NCBI GenBank assembly: GCA_949317995.1
Contig: OX439036.1
Span: 87,147,920-87,211,919 of the forward strand
DNA: 64,000 bases
Direction of reading: 5' to 3'
DNA from: Acholoe squamosa
Taxonomy: Eukaryota > Annelida > Polychaeta > Phyllodocida > Polynoidae
Within the stretch, counting starts at the first letter, position 1, and each line of letters begins with the position of its first letter. Below are positions 46,201-60,427 of the stretch, one piece after another. A model generated the notes under the pieces. It saw only the letters and a list, made by a program, of their open reading frames with translations, was not told the origin of the DNA and ran no database searches. The translations under genes were made by a program, and so were the position numbers.

Positions 46201-49200
46201 CAGTTTGAGGAAGCATTGTGTTCTCGGCTTTGACAACATAAAGAGTCTGATATTGATTGAAACTGTTCAATATCCTCTACTAAGTGTTTAAATAAATCTA
46301 ATTACAACCTACCAGTTTACATTGGAACTGAACAGAATTAGCTATATTCATAATTCATCCAACTATGAGCACGCTATGAAATGGTGTGACACTCCTCTAT
46401 TAGTCTACGTCTAGGAAATTAGATGTCCGATCATTTTTGTTGTTTCTTTTCTATGCGCCCCATTCACAAAGGGGAACGAGCATAGATCGGTCTTTCCATC
46501 ATGTAAATGAGGATCAGGGGCGATTGATATATTGCAACCCGATTATCATCACCGCGCGCATAAAAAAAAATGTGTTTTGAAGATATATATTTTTTTTTTT
46601 GCAGATTTTTAGTCAGAAACATGGTAAAAATAGAAAATATGGGCATATTTGGTATCAAATTAAAGCTAATGATGCCAGCAGTGCAGTGGACTAGAGATAG
46701 GGTGCATTTGCATTTTTTCCCCCTTCCACGCCATAAAGCAGGATTTGCACGCAAATCCCATAGAGTTACAGATGAAAGAGATCAGCAAACCCTTAAGTAC
46801 TAAAATCGAAATTTTCAGTCTGAAATATTTGGGATGCTGTAAACCGCAGCACCCAGTATAGCCAAGAGCAATCTGAGCAAAACGATTTAACAGTGGAACA
46901 ATAGATCCTATGAGATACCAACAATAGATTCTATCAAAAGGAGATAATTACAGAAAAAATGTTCTTTTCAGACCGGAGCATGATGTATTTAACTTTTAAA
47001 ATTCGGATCTCATATGTTTTAGTGGAATGAGTGTTTCCTGGTGGGGAAAATCATAACAAAAAAAATTACAGCTGTTCCTCCCAATTGTAAAGGTTCCAAC
47101 ATCATTATATAATTATTATTGTAAATGTATACAGCGGCTTGCCATAGAGACACATGTGGCGTTATGACGCTGGACCATGACGCCTGGGGATCCGGCCGAT
47201 CACTTAGACGTTATTAATGGGCGCTGATTGTCTGTGAAACGCGAGCTGGGGACACAAACATTGATAACCATGGATCCCCCCCCCCCCACACACACACAGA
47301 CTATTATCCTTCCCGGGCTAAAGCAGTGCTTCACAATGCATCACCAGGCAATAGGTCATTACTGTCATTCTCAGTTAATATCAGTGTAAAACTAATCAAA
47401 AAGAGGGAACCCAGCCACATAACTAATGTTGGTGTAAGGCTTGAAATTGAATAGCTGCCATGCTAATTTGGGTTCTACATCGTTCTATATCATGATGGAA
47501 TACAGTGGTGCTTTATCATTCTTATCGTTTGTAACTGTCCACATGTATACTATGCTTGACGGTGCAGGATCATGTGATACACTGTTGTCTGGGTGTGGAG
47601 TGTGTTATCCAGCTGTGTCAATCCCCAATTGTCCTATACTACTAACAGTCATGAGTACAGTACTATGTATAGTACTATGTACTACTTGTGAACATCTGAA
47701 CAAACAGCAGTCAACAGCACATCTCAACTCTCTACACCATACTCTATCAACCCCCTCCTCTTCATCCCACCCTACTTGAGTTTTCAGACCCTATCAAACA
47801 GCCTTTCCCCTAGACTACTGAGCCGCACATTGGATCAGGACTAGAACTGGTGGATAAGACCAAAGTCTACTTAGCCATGAGCACACACCGCTTTATCTTA
47901 TTCCCACAAGCTACTGGATACTACAGCCGGGAGCTGTGGTTTGAGAGTTTGCGATAAGAGGGAGATATGGGGGTGGCCTAAGAGTGGACCTCCACTTGCC
48001 TCTATGCCTTATCGGCGTTTGGGCCCGGCAATGACCCACACCTCTGCACGCTATATACTCGACACTTTCTTTTTCGTTCAGAACAGTTTTAATGCACATA
48101 AAACAGTATGGTTGCTTCCTATCCCAGTGTAATTGCGCGAAAATCTTAGATATAAAGGCCCGAATAAATATCTAAATCAAGATGTTATTTCTAACCCTTT
48201 CCTTATCTTCAAGGTTTGACCTTTTTAGAGGATGGTAAAAAATGGTTAATGGGGAAACGGCTCTACATTGAGCCACACCCACAACGTTTCGACGAGAGGG
48301 AAGTGTACTTGTAATTTCAAAACAGCTCCCTGAACAATGCACTAAATATAGAAATCATAATTGCTCACTCATCGATGAAATCTAGAGATCAGCTGAGCGA
48401 AATCCCTAGTGAAGTGATGATGCAATTGTTGTACGTCGATAAAGCCAATAAACGCTTTGATTATACAATCTATTAAACAGAAACATCTCAGTGGGGACCC
48501 TTGAGGAATCCCTAAGGCATTTCTCCTTTATTACGTGAGGGCCCAGATCAGAAGGCTCCTGTCCACATCTGACTTTGTCAATAAGGCAAACTAAAACAGG
48601 GGGTGATGTAAAAACATGAAACAAAAGACAGTGGAGAAATGTTATTGCTGGTTGTTGGGTGAGGACAGGGGTGGTGCGAGGACGCGCGTTGTAGAGCCCA
48701 GGGCGCGGCGCGCGTCACGCGTCACACAAAGCGTGGCGCTGCACACGTGACTCAGCGTCAACACGGTCCGGTCCCTTCAACCCCCCCCCCCCGCCACCAA
48801 CAATTGTCACTCATCCCAATCAGCTGTGCCCTGTTCCTCCAAAGGGGAAAAAAGGAGGTTTGGGGAAATGGGGACAGGGGACGGGGTGATCCATGCAACA
48901 AGAACTGATCGACAAGGAAGACCCAGTGATCTACCATCAAAGACACCTCTTAACATGTACCAGTACTTTCACATGTAGTCTGAGCCAAGCGTTGAGTGCC
49001 TTAGTATTTGTGATCTATGATCCATTTGGGAACTTCTCAAACGCCCCTACCTCCACAGCTTCTTCATCCAGCCCACTTCTGGTTCTCTCTCCTGGAGGTG
49101 ACCAGAACGTATACACTAGCTTCAGTATGCAGAGTGAATACCCTAAATTTACCACAATAGCTACAATGTCAGCCGAGCTGCTGCTCGGATGACTTATGAG

Positions 49201-52200
49201 CATGACTCGAGAGTGACTCGCGGATATTCAATCACCTTGATGGTCACCAAAAGTAGTCTAAATCTTTTCTCTCTTCCCTCCCCCTTATTTTTTTCAGATC
49301 GAAGAAACACTGGTATGTTCGGCATTGTTTTGCGAGGCAGCGTCACAAGGTAGTAACATAAAACTTTTTAGGCCGTATGTGAAACAGCAAACAATGCTGT
49401 TTGATAAATCCAAGACTATACAATACAATCAGACGACCAGTTCCTGTAATAATTACTCTACCACAGAAAAAAAATGGCTGCTCTATTTTGGTCTACAGCC
49501 AGACCTTTGCTACCTGGACCTGCTGGTGGGTTTTTACACCTGTGTATTCGTTATTCAGAGCTCCTTCATGCAGACATAGCCTACTTCTGTACCTGGCGTG
49601 ACGATGTCCAAGCAAGGACAACCAGGTCAGCCATAACTACATAACACAGTGTTTGGCTGCTTCCTCCCTGTCCACATCTCACTCACACACTTTTGTCAGA
49701 GATCTAAGGAATAAAAGTACAACAGAGTATGCACGAAATTTTAACTACCATTCTTACAAGGCATAAGGTATTCCGGTAGGTCATCACAAGCCATTAAAGG
49801 AAATTAGAGAACACTTTTATTTTAGTTTCTTCATTCTCTTTCCCATAGTCACATCTATGCACGAAGAGAAGTTTGGAACTGGAAAAAAAGATAGAAGACG
49901 CCTAAATCCAAAGCAAATATAGCTGCAGGGCAGGTAGCCTAAGTGTATATCCTTACATCTATGAGTACATATATAGAATCATCTGTTCCCATTGCTATTA
50001 TAAATACTTAAGGGTCTATTGAAGTCAAAATAATCAGATTGAACTTAGCCATTGGCTACATCCAACAGAAACCGTATGGGAGCCACAGGGTGTGAAGGCC
50101 ACAAGGTTGTTGTGTGAATAAACACTTTGGCTAGACCAGCTATGAATACTCCATACATCAGAACCTAGCCATTCTCTGTCTACCTAATTATACTAGAGCC
50201 ATAGGCCCATGTATCAACACAATGACATCTCAATGGACGCTTGACAAACAATAGTGGTGAATTATGCTTTTCTGGTGCATTACCTAAAGTTACTCACAAA
50301 AAGGGCCGTCAGGTGGGTTGAGCATGAATCATATATACAGTTCGTATGTGCTGACAAGAGTGAAAATGCAATGCATTATGATCATGTTCTACCTGTATTA
50401 AAAGCACATGTAATCTCTCTGGGAGATCACTTTGCTATATATTTGTGAGGAAATCTGTAACTGATAAAGTCGGGGTACTCTACCTGAACTTCCAACTCGA
50501 TATTCATCCTGCTACCTCCAGTACGTTATCAAACTGTAACGTAACTCACTCCTACGTAGAACCGTATCCAACACTGGTCGTTATTTTAGTGCTAACCCAA
50601 ACTATCCCAAACCGACACACTTTTTCGTCACCCTCAAGGTAATCCAAGTAGGGGTGGTGGTGGAAGTGTGCCTTGATTCCGTTGATATTTTCAGTGGTAA
50701 GGTTAGGAGGTCAACCATGTGGGTTTTTACTCCTTCCGCCTTCAGCCTGGTTCTCACGGTCCTGACTGGGGCGTGGTGTGGTTGAGGCTGGGGTAGGCAG
50801 AAGGGTGCCGCCCCGGGGTAGCCGAGCCTGATCAGGTGATAAGCACCAGCTGGCTACGAGCCGAAGCCAGCAAGCGTCCTCTGACGTTTTTATATGTAAA
50901 ATCACAACAGGGAAATCTCCGTGAACGTGTAACTCCGAGTAGCTCTGGGCTAAGAGTGAGTGACTTACTTGCTCGCACTAGTCTTATAGGCAGCTGGGCG
51001 CCAAGTGAGCTGCTCACTGGGGAGGTTTATTATGAGGAGCCCAGCATGCAGTGTGCACTGCCCCGCCCCCGCCGCCCACCGACTGACTGAGTCAGATCAC
51101 TACAACTACAGCGGGATCCACGCTAACACACACAGGAGAAACAAAGGCCGACTGTAGTGAGCACACAGCCAGGTGGGCACCACTCACAGCCAGGTAATAG
51201 CTGCTCCAGTGGGTGGGTGCTGGGAGGAGGGGGCAGTGATCCAAGCCTGTGGGGGATCCAGGGAAGAGGAGAGGGATACGGCGGTCTTTGTTTACAACCC
51301 TGGCCGTGCACGTGGTTCAGGCAAACTGAGCTGGTGGATCCCAGTGGGCGTCAAAGTGGATGACAATGGGAGGGCCTCAAGCATCCTGCATGCTTACACT
51401 AACAGCATCAGCTTTATATTTCAATCCAAGCTCCTCTGGTATTCTGAGCTACTAGACTTCTATTCAGTTTGGTACATTTTCAGAATGAATCACATCTTCA
51501 CCAGCCAATGAATGATGAAGGAGGAGTTGACGAGGAACTAAATATATCAATGACGTGCTCTGAGTAACTGTGTCATGGGCAACTGTCCAAAAGGTTATAT
51601 TCCCTGGAAATTTGACACGCTTACTGCTTCACAGTAGACAGTTATGTGATGAACTTGAGGGGTAGTTTCTGGTCCTGATTTTCCCAATCCCACCCCTTTA
51701 ATGTGGCAGCTGGTGGACCGGATGGCGTCCACCCTCCTGTCCCTAGTTAATCCTCAATTGAACACTGACCACGAGCTGGAGGCACCTGCCACGTCCCACT
51801 GGTCAGGGCGTGACCCCTCATGCCGCACCAGGGGCACACACATAGAGAACCACTCCGCAATGCTCAACTGTGGGAGGGGTGAGTAGTTAGAATCAGATGA
51901 ACCACAATGGGGCACGAGTGTCTGATGGAGAGCCCTTCACTGACAAACACAGGTCAATGTGAATGTTACCTATGGTGGTTACAATCTGTTATGTCAACTC
52001 AGCAGTCCTGTGGCAGAAGTGGGTGTTATCTGTGAGATCTGGGACCATATGGGTGTGGCCTAAGGGTGGATGTTGTAACCCTTGGTACAGCCTGCACTTT
52101 AGGTTATACTATAGGGCCAGTCCATTCGACAGCCTGCCACCTACTGCCAGCTGGTGGGACTAGCGCAGTGGACGTCATGCACACACGTCACACGACGTAC

Positions 52201-52879
52201 AGTATTCTCCAAGCATTTTTAACTATCATACTTCCACCTCTTGTGCACTAAATGTATCGGTAACTAAGGAAGCATGTCTCTGCTTGAGGAATGTGGAACA
52301 AGCTCCCTAGCAGCTGTCCATCCCTGTTATACTTTCACCAGAGTCTGCATCATTATGCACGACAATCAGGCCTTAATCACCTCCTTATCCACCAACATGC
52401 CGGATCTCAGCAGTTTGCACTCTAACCCATGCCACAACAATCTCATTCTAAAACCCATCCAAAAGCAGCTGATTAAAACTGTGAATAACCATAAAGAAAT
52501 CACAAGGCAAGGTAAACTGGGGCCTCTTTGGAGTCCCCACAAAATTCTAACATCTAATTAAATTAGGTCTATCGGGGCAAGGTGGGGAGCTCTCATGGCT
52601 TGGTGGGGAGTTTTTCTAACGGCACAGCGGGTGGGTTTTTTGTTGGATCCAACATGAGATGCTAATGAAGGGTGTTGGTGCTGCTTAATCAGCATGTGCA
52701 GCATGGGGCTATTCAGTGGACGACTGGCGCCATAACAAAGTGGGGAGTGCATGTCCCCACCCTCTAATACAGCCTCATCCAACACTTAACGGCCCCATTT
52801 TGTATTAATGGTTACTACATGACAGCATGTGAACACACTACTTACAACTCCTCCTCATATTAAACAACGTTTACTCACA

Positions 52880-52880
<1 letters not shown>
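43219..52880. other. Gene-free stretch, intron or intergenic
   Basis: No exon could be supported on either strand. Poly-C tracts occur at 44987-44999, 47277-47287 and 48781-48792. A short duplicated unit with CAAAGAATGCCACC lies at 44130-44180. Frames such as 43718-43969 (Lys/Glu-rich, over an A-rich tract), 48893-49192 and 52274-52561 lack recognisable protein features. The CpG-containing stretch around 51000-51130 has promoter-like composition, but nothing more can be said. Confidence 0.4.

Positions 52881-52881
<1 letters not shown>

Positions 52882-52962
<81 letters not shown>
52882..52962. repeat. TA microsatellite, about 80 bp
   Basis: Uninterrupted TA repeat; the open frame crossing it is an artefact. 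Confidence 0.98.
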
Positions 52963-52963
<1 letters not shown>

Positions 52964-54901
52964 GGTTGGTGTAGTTATTACATAGAAACCACAGCACAAT
53001 TATCAAGTCATTCTCCCTATATTAAACTGACTGAAAACATGAAGTCTGGTCTTCACTATCGATCTCAGCCATATTCACAGACTATTCAAAAGTTGAGCTC
53101 ACTGAGATGTCGAAGACCGTACAACCATCTTCTTGGCAACTCTCCAGTTGGAATGAACATCAACAACCCCCCCCCCCCCCTTAAACTCTAAAATTCACCA
53201 CTTTCTCTTCATATGTAAATGATACCATAGAGTGAGTCTCCAATACCATTCCACCATAATTGAATAAGAGTTATTGGGACGTGAGTTTCTTCATGAGTAG
53301 CTCAATGTTGTAGCCGCAGTAACAGGGTCACCCTGGGGGCACAGTCACCTAGTCAGTCTAGCACAACTAACTCGTCCACACCCTTTCAGGATGGATGGCG
53401 AATGGATTGAATCCAAGTCACGCGGAAACGCCAGACTATGCACGGACAAAATCAAAATAATTGATCACCTAATTGAAAAAAAAAGTTGATGAGTGGCCGA
53501 GAAGAGGCAAACTCTGCAATATTATGCCAAGCTGAAATTGATCCCTTTGTGAATGTGGTTGCAGTGATGGGACACATCCTACCGGTACATCTTTATGCAT
53601 TATAAAGGTTCTTTTTCTCTATAAACTGCATTGTGTTAGAGTTGGCTTTAGCATATTAGTCGAAGGACACTCCCTGTCATGTTGCCATTATATAAGGGAT
53701 TATTCATACCGACCTTAATGGAATTTTAGCAAATTTCTTCATGTACAATTTACAAAGATAAAAAGAAGACTGCATGAATGATTATTGTTGTAATATAGGA
53801 GTTTGATGTTGTACTTCCACCTTTTTTCCTTTTTAGAGCTGCACCTCTGGAAAGTCACAAAGTTCAGTGGGTACATCGGCAGGTTCTACATTTTCGCTGC
53901 GCGGGACTTTAGTGCGGAAACAGAAGAAACTGCACGGGTTACCGTCGAACAACTTGGACAGAGTGGAGATCAAACATGCGATAATGAACGCTAGTTACAC
54001 ACTCTTTATGTCCGTCCGTGCTGATAAGTTTGCGTGACCACTTTCCCGTGATGCAATATGAACAATGGGTTCTGAAATGGGGGCAGTATGGCGACACTAT
54101 GTCCGCCAGGTGGGCTCATCAGCCCCCCCCCCTCCAACTCGATACACACAATCACCTGACCAGGACATGTTGAATACCAAACCCTTTTATCTCAGGTATA
54201 GTTCTGGTATAATCTAATAGCTAATTCATAAATAGAGGAAATGCGGCACCGGACATACATCCCTTTGCCCCTTTTGAAAATATTTATTTCATTTGTATGT
54301 ACTTTTTACATCGGTTTAAATCTATCAGGCACCATATACTTTGTAAGGAAATGCAGCCTGATATTGGGCAGATGGGATCAAATTATGGCTTTAATAAGGA
54401 GCATGATTTGTGAGCGCGCCCTCAAATTGGGGTTAAGGGTTAGCTAGGGTAGCATGCTTGAATACTGGGGGAGGCGGAATGCAGATGATAAAAACAGGGT
54501 AGAGCATGGGGTGGGGTCGAGGGAGGGGTATAAAAAGTGAAATGTGAAAAGTGAGGGGTTACACTGAAAGAGCACCGGTTATGGCTAGAGGAAATGGAGC
54601 AGAATTTCTTTGGTTAGAATCATGACGATGTTGTACTATCTCAGAGGTGGGAGTGTGTGGCGACTGGAGGGCGGCGTCCTCTGTGGTACACAGGCCAGAA
54701 TTCAGTGCACAGCAGTTAAGTTGGCTGCCATAACACGCACTTATTAATGACAGTAAAGTGAATAATTTATCCAGCCCACCCAAAAACTCTATTTTTCAAT
54801 CTCTTATTCATGATTAGAAAATCCCTTTCAAACTTATCATTCACAGGGAAAAGATGAGCATGCATTTTGATAGCACAGTTAACACTTTCTCTTATTATCA
54901 A

Positions 54902-55007
<106 letters not shown>

Positions 55008-56151
55008 AAACCAACTCTACAAAATTTAAATATGAAGTAGAAATACACTATGCTAAACTAGTCTTACACTCAAAACTCCTTAAATGCACCAACTTCATGG
55101 GGATCTCTCGAAGTCAGGATCCGCCATTAACGTGGGTTAATTCGCCTTATATAACAAAAACTGTGATAATGATAACTTACTGTGTAGGGAGCAATTAATG
55201 ACATTCGGGACGGTTTGATCGCACAATGGAGGGCATTATCTTAATAAAGACAATTAAAAAAGAACACTTAATGTATTATCGTATTGCTTGAATCCTCATG
55301 TATAAGGTGCACCCTTAACTGTCTAAACTTGAACTGATTTTATCAGGTAGACTAAGACCATAATAAGCATCTGGGATCAAAATTTGGTCATTCTAGTTCT
55401 CTTCTATAGTGGATAGCCCCCCATAGGCCCTCCCCCCCCCCTCCCCCAACTATATCCAGGTCCACTATAACTCCTTTTACTTCCTTTCTTACTGTTTCTT
55501 CTTTTCTCCTAGGTTGTAGTCGTGTTTGTCTCAGTTTCCCACATAGCACACTAAAAGTTAGACAAGAGCCAAAGTCCAGTTGGATTCTGTGAGCAGACTG
55601 TCGGTGCTAGCCTGTGAGATATATCAGTTCCCCTGCCCAGAGCCACACCATTATTCCTACTACACACCAAAGTGGGGCGCGTTAGACATGTGGGTCCTGG
55701 CAGTATATGGCCAACATATATATTTACCACCCTGGAGTACCCTGTGTGTAAAGGGGAGGGGGGGGGGGTTATTACCACCCTGTATAGATATACACGCATA
55801 TATGTGACACATCCATGTGTGTATGATTCGTTGACCTCATGCGCCATCACTAACCACGCCATTCCCATGTCAGCACGAGCAAGGCATGGGATAGACTCTA
55901 TTCTTGTTGGTATTGACCTGATAGGTGATTTGATAGGACTGAAACAATAAGTCTCCTGACTGTAGTGTGAGTTAGTGTCACGGGTAGAGCTAACTACACT
56001 GCTACAAATAAAATGCAGTAACATTAATAATGAGAATAAAGAAAATGGCTGTGCAGGGGGAGGGAGAGTAGGAAACAATTAAATTCCCATTCATCGTTTT
56101 CATGTGTCTGTCTGATGATACGCTTTAATACTGAGGCTCTTAGCCTACCAT

Positions 56152-56153
<2 letters not shown>

Positions 56154-56238
<85 letters not shown>
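56154..56238. repeat. TA microsatellite, about 85 bp
   Basis: Uninterrupted TA repeat flanked by unique sequence. Confidence 0.98.
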
Positions 56239-56240
<2 letters not shown>

Positions 56241-56867
56241 GACGCAGTGTGGATATTCACTAACTAGGTTTGCAAATCTCACGGTTACTTACATCCTGTA
56301 TAATGATTACATGCTGACCTTTACTAAACACTGACCACGAATTCAACACGTTCTACGGTATGTGTCATATACATTTGCACTGCCCATCGCAATACAAGCA
56401 TCAGCAAATACAATACAGTAGGGCTATTAGCCGCGATAGAGAAAGCGCTTTTTTTCTTCTTTACCTAGCAGTCATATCAAGATAAATATTTCATCATTTA
56501 TGGAATCTTACTTGACACTGTAGCCCTTAAAACAACTTTAATGAGTATAGCATCCAAGATAGGATTTAGGGAAAAAAGAAAAATAAGTGTTCTGAAATCA
56601 TTCAGATATAAGCCCTTTCTTATCTGCTTTAGCGAAATTGAAACAGACCCTCAAACACATGTATATATCACTGCGGTATGGACAATATGAAGACAATTGG
56701 TTCATCGCTATTTTCATACACTAGAGAATATTGTGCCTCAATTCTTGATCCTGGTTAAACAAAAGGTTAGTAAATGTGTTGGTGTTAGTAGCATGAGTGG
56801 CATTGTGGCATAGTGACCATATAGCATGGTTGGCATGGCGTGTAGCTTTGCTGGTTGCCATAGTTAC

Positions 56868-56928
56868 CTGGTCATCCTCTACAGGTTGGGTGGTACCCTC
56901 TGTCACCTCAGCCTGTACCAACTCAGCC
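56868..56928 (-). CDS. Possible 61-bp internal exon of an unidentified gene
   Basis: On the minus strand a CTTGCAG acceptor precedes 61 bases that read AELVQAEVTEGTTQPVEDDQ in one frame and end at CAG/GTAACT. The frame also runs on into the intron, so openness alone proves little. No flanking exon was found and I cannot name the protein. The composition (acidic, Thr/Gln-rich) would fit a linker. Transcript data would decide it. Confidence 0.3.
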
Positions 56929-57980
56929 CTGCAAGTGGTAGTATGATTATTTTCTTGTTAATGTAAAAACAAAACAAACAAAAAAATCTCGGCATAAACA
57001 AATGTGTTGATACAAAAAAATGCGAAATATTAAGAAATATTAAAGCAGGAACAAGTATTTCTAACAGATCCTGAGCCGGTTTACAGGCTATTATTACCTG
57101 GTAAGACACTTCTAATGCATCTGGAAATTGACAGAGTTAGACAAAGCAACGTCCATCGTTAGAAAATGTGCAAAATAAAGTTTTTTAACGTCGGGTGTGG
57201 GAAGGGCATAATTATTTAAACCATATTGGTGGGGGGTCAGGATAAATTTGCCTGTGTGCAAAAATCTACCAAGCCCCCTCCCCAGCTGGCAATAAATGAC
57301 TCACCTCTATTTAAAATACAGTGTTACCGAAATGACGCCGGCATGCAGGCATAGAATCTTAATGGCTGGCATAGGGCCTTGGGACACAGGCCACAATGGC
57401 CTGGCATGGTCTCAGCTTTCTAATGGTGATAGAACTTTTAAAATCCGACCATTAGAAGCCTGCGTCCATAAAAAGTTTTTGGCAACACTGAAAGTATATA
57501 CCCCCAGAAACTATGTAACATTGTAGGCCATACTCGATTCCACATATAAGTCAAAGATGACGCCCTATGTAGGTAAGAAATTTCTTTATTTTCTTTAACA
57601 TTCCTTTAAAGGCCAACTGAAAAATGCCCATAAAAATGAGGGTAAGACCAAAAAAGTAGGGAAGGGATTGTTAGCGCATTGCAAGAACAGTTAGAGTGAA
57701 AGTTGTCAGTGCCAAAGCACAGCAGCCGGCATGGTGCATGAATGGTAGGGTTTAAAGGACTGGTCATTATGTAGGCGGGCCTATCAATAGGGGGGTCGAG
57801 GGTAAACATAAAAAAAACTTTTGACAACCTCCGGAGGGGGAGGGTGTAAGAACTTTTGGGGTATGAAAATCTTCCATGCCTCCGGCTCGAGGGGGGCACA
57901 AAAGGTTTTCACTCCTGTCTAGGGGGACGTAAAAAAGTGTCATGCGTCCACAGGGAATCTGTCCAAATCTCTCAACCCCC

Positions 57981-58029
57981 GCCAAGTTGACCACTCCCTA
58001 CCCTGGCCCCGTAGGTGGGCTATTAGTAA
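57981..58029 (+). repeat. Short duplicated segment, copy 1
   Basis: The stretch GCCAAGTTGACCACTCCCT through GTAGGTGGGCTATTAGTAA is repeated nearly exactly at 61580-61627. The GACCACTCCCT word also forms the end of the Harbinger-like MITE at 59258-59571, so both may be relics of related elements. Confidence 0.7.
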
Positions 58030-58322
58030 GGGAATGGTTAACAGGGAGTGGTGGTGAATTTTCATGTGTGTGTCCCAAAATTGTTTCGGCCCTCCCCTCA
58101 GAGGGGTCTGAAAATTTTCGCCTTCCCCTTTCATTCTATTGTAATGCATGTCCTGAGAAGGAGTGAAAAATTAATCCCCTTTCACCCAAGAGGGGTCTGA
58201 AATATTTTGCCCCTCCCCCAAAGCGAACACCATCCCCTGTTGTTAAAAAATTACCACCACCCCCTAAGTCGTAGGCACTTACCTATTTTACAAAACTTTA
58301 TTCTTTGAATTTTATCTATTCA

Positions 58323-58776
58323 GCAATGGAAAGAGCTAATAAAAAGAAGTGGATTTGTCTTTTAAATGTAGTCTTTATGTCAATTTAAAGGGGAATTATG
58401 ACTGGTTAAAGATACCAAATCGAACCTATAATTCTGCCATAGTTAAGAGTTTAAATAGGGTCCAAATTTGTGATCAAGCAAGTTGATGCAGGACAATGTA
58501 GTTCACTTCTATCACTATTTTTAATGATTTTCTGTTTTGAGAGGCTAGATTATACCTAATATTATGGATATTGATGGGTATTATCCCTGTATAATAATTC
58601 AAAATGGTTTATTTAGACTCAAGTTTTCCCCCATTTTAGCAGTCAACGAGAATCGCGGCAGAATTGTGGGGTCCTTTCCGAGAGTTTGAATAGTCATAAT
58701 TTCCCTTTAAATTGACATAAAGACTTCATTCAAAAAGCAAATCCCCTTCTTTTTATCATACCTACCCATTGCAAAA
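58323..58776. mobile_element. Foldback MITE, about 454 bp
   Basis: Arms of about 82 bp are inverted at 58323-58404 and 58692-58776. Shared stretches include GTCTTTATGTCAATTTAAAGG and ATAAAAAGAAG. The centre is unrelated AT-rich sequence. No clear target duplication. Confidence 0.7.
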
Positions 58777-59257
58777 CAGATATAATACATAGGATCTAGT
58801 ATTGGAAAACAGGGAATTCCCTAACATTGGGAAGCTGGATTGAATCTCTGAGTGAACCACACATCACAATTTTGGGGCTGTCTGTCAAACATCCGGAGGC
58901 CCTTTAGAAAAAATAAATCTAAACATTTTCTAGACAATTTTAACCAGAGAATGCGTGCAAACCATTCTTTTTTATGTGATATGTCATCTTCATATCATAA
59001 AATGGTTTTAAAATTTTGGTTCAACTTAAGTGTGGAGAATGATTTTCTTCTCTGTACCTGATCTTAAATTAAAAATATGCATCCAATAGAACTCTTCAAG
59101 CCCTTTTAAATGGTACCTTGGTTGTACTGATACTCCTATGAATAGCTTCATAATCAATTAGGAAAGACAAGTGAGGTTACAGCTGTGGCTGATCACAACT
59201 TTCACACCTGCACTAGCAGACCCGCACACAGCAGATAGGACAGTGCCTACAGGCTAA

Positions 59258-59571
59258 GGGAGTGGTCATTACTTATAAACAGGGGGGGGGGGGAGTGGTG
59301 GTAGGTTTTCGTGCAGACATGCAAAAAAATTTTTACACCCCTCTCGACGGCAGTCAAAATTTTGTGCAGCCCCCCCCCCCACCGGAGGGTGGGTGAATTT
59401 TCGCACCCCTCTTTAATCTATGGAAGCGCACTGGCTTATTTGCCAAATAGAGGGTAAATTTTTTACGCCCCCACCTCTCAGGCTCAGGAGGGGTCTGAAT
59501 TTTTTACGCCCCCTCCACTCAAACCCAGCCACCCTGCCCCCCCCCCCCGTTGATAAATAATGACCACTCCC
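59258..59571. mobile_element. 314-bp PIF/Harbinger-like MITE, TAA duplication
   Basis: Inverted ends GGGAGTGGTCATTA and its complement are flanked by TAA at 59255-59257 and 59572-59574. The interior is G-rich at the left and C-rich at the right, with repeated GTCTGAATTTTTTACGCC-like words. Related single ends appear near 57750 and 63405-63438. The TAA duplication fits PIF/Harbinger. Confidence 0.72.
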
Positions 59572-59607
59572 TAACAACTAACTATAAACTTTATAGTCAA
59601 AATTAGG

Positions 59608-59646
59608 CCAAATTTAGGGACTTTATAATAAAGTCCCTAAATTTGG
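59608..59646. repeat. 39-bp perfect palindrome
   Basis: Arms of 19 bp around a single central base; the left arm is CCAAATTTAGGGACTTTAT. Weaker symmetry extends a few bases outward. Confidence 0.85.
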
Positions 59647-60388
59647 CTAAATTAAACTTTAAAGGGCTAATAAGAATAAAGATTCACACCCAGGACCAGG
59701 TAAAAAGTAAAGTATCACTTGGTTCTATCAAAACTCTGTGACCTGAGTTCCCAACACTTCACCTGAGGGTTCACAAACATGCATGCCCGAAAATTTTCAA
59801 GGGACGAGTCTGCTCTCCTAGTATTGTAGTTTGTAGGCTACTCCACAAAGTTCCTATCTGGCAGCCATGCTTGCCTTGCACACCCAGTCAGTATGCACAC
59901 TGGCCGCCGCCTGGGCGGCAGGGCCTGGCCCGGGTGAGGCCAACCTGGAAATAAGCGACTCAAACTCTACTTAACAACTATCAAAGTAATGTAACTTTGA
60001 AAAACTTACATTGACGATTTATATATAGTCCTTTTAGCGTGTTTTGAACACTTAAAACAGCCTTAGAAGTCCGAATACCGTTACTTCCGTGCCTCACTTC
60101 TCGGCTTGTTTTGCTCTGGACTTGACCTATTTCCGGGTTCGAGGCATGGGGGATCACTCTCAGAGCGGATACTTCTCTATTATAAGCCCAGCTTAATTTC
60201 GTGGTTCCTCTGCTTAAAGAGGTCGGGGAAAGTAAATTGACAGAATTTGACTAGAAGACAGTGTCAAAGTTAGTTGTCCTACATAACTGTCATTCTTTAT
60301 TTATATACTGTTGGAATACATATCTTTAGACTAGGCCTACAGAAACAGAGGGGGAGAGCCCCATCTTTCCCATGATCCTCTATCCAAA

Positions 60389-60427
60389 ATGGCGCTAAAT
60401 CGCGGGAACGACGTCGTCTGCTTCACT
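60389..60427 (+). other. Possible first coding exon with YY1-like start context
   Basis: CAAAATGGCG gives a start codon at 60389, 13 codons (MALNRGNDVVCFT) and a GTAAGC donor. The GC-rich surroundings and an ETS-like CGGAAGT (minus-strand complement near 60080) resemble an animal promoter. A similar AAATGGCGGAC start with a possible GTAACG donor lies at 61150-61183. Neither is confirmed by a downstream exon. Confidence 0.2.

Noticed and set aside
55551..56078. 175-aa minus-strand frame
   Set aside because: Long but with no domain-like patterning, and crossing a G-rich tract and repeat-like sequence; most likely chance.
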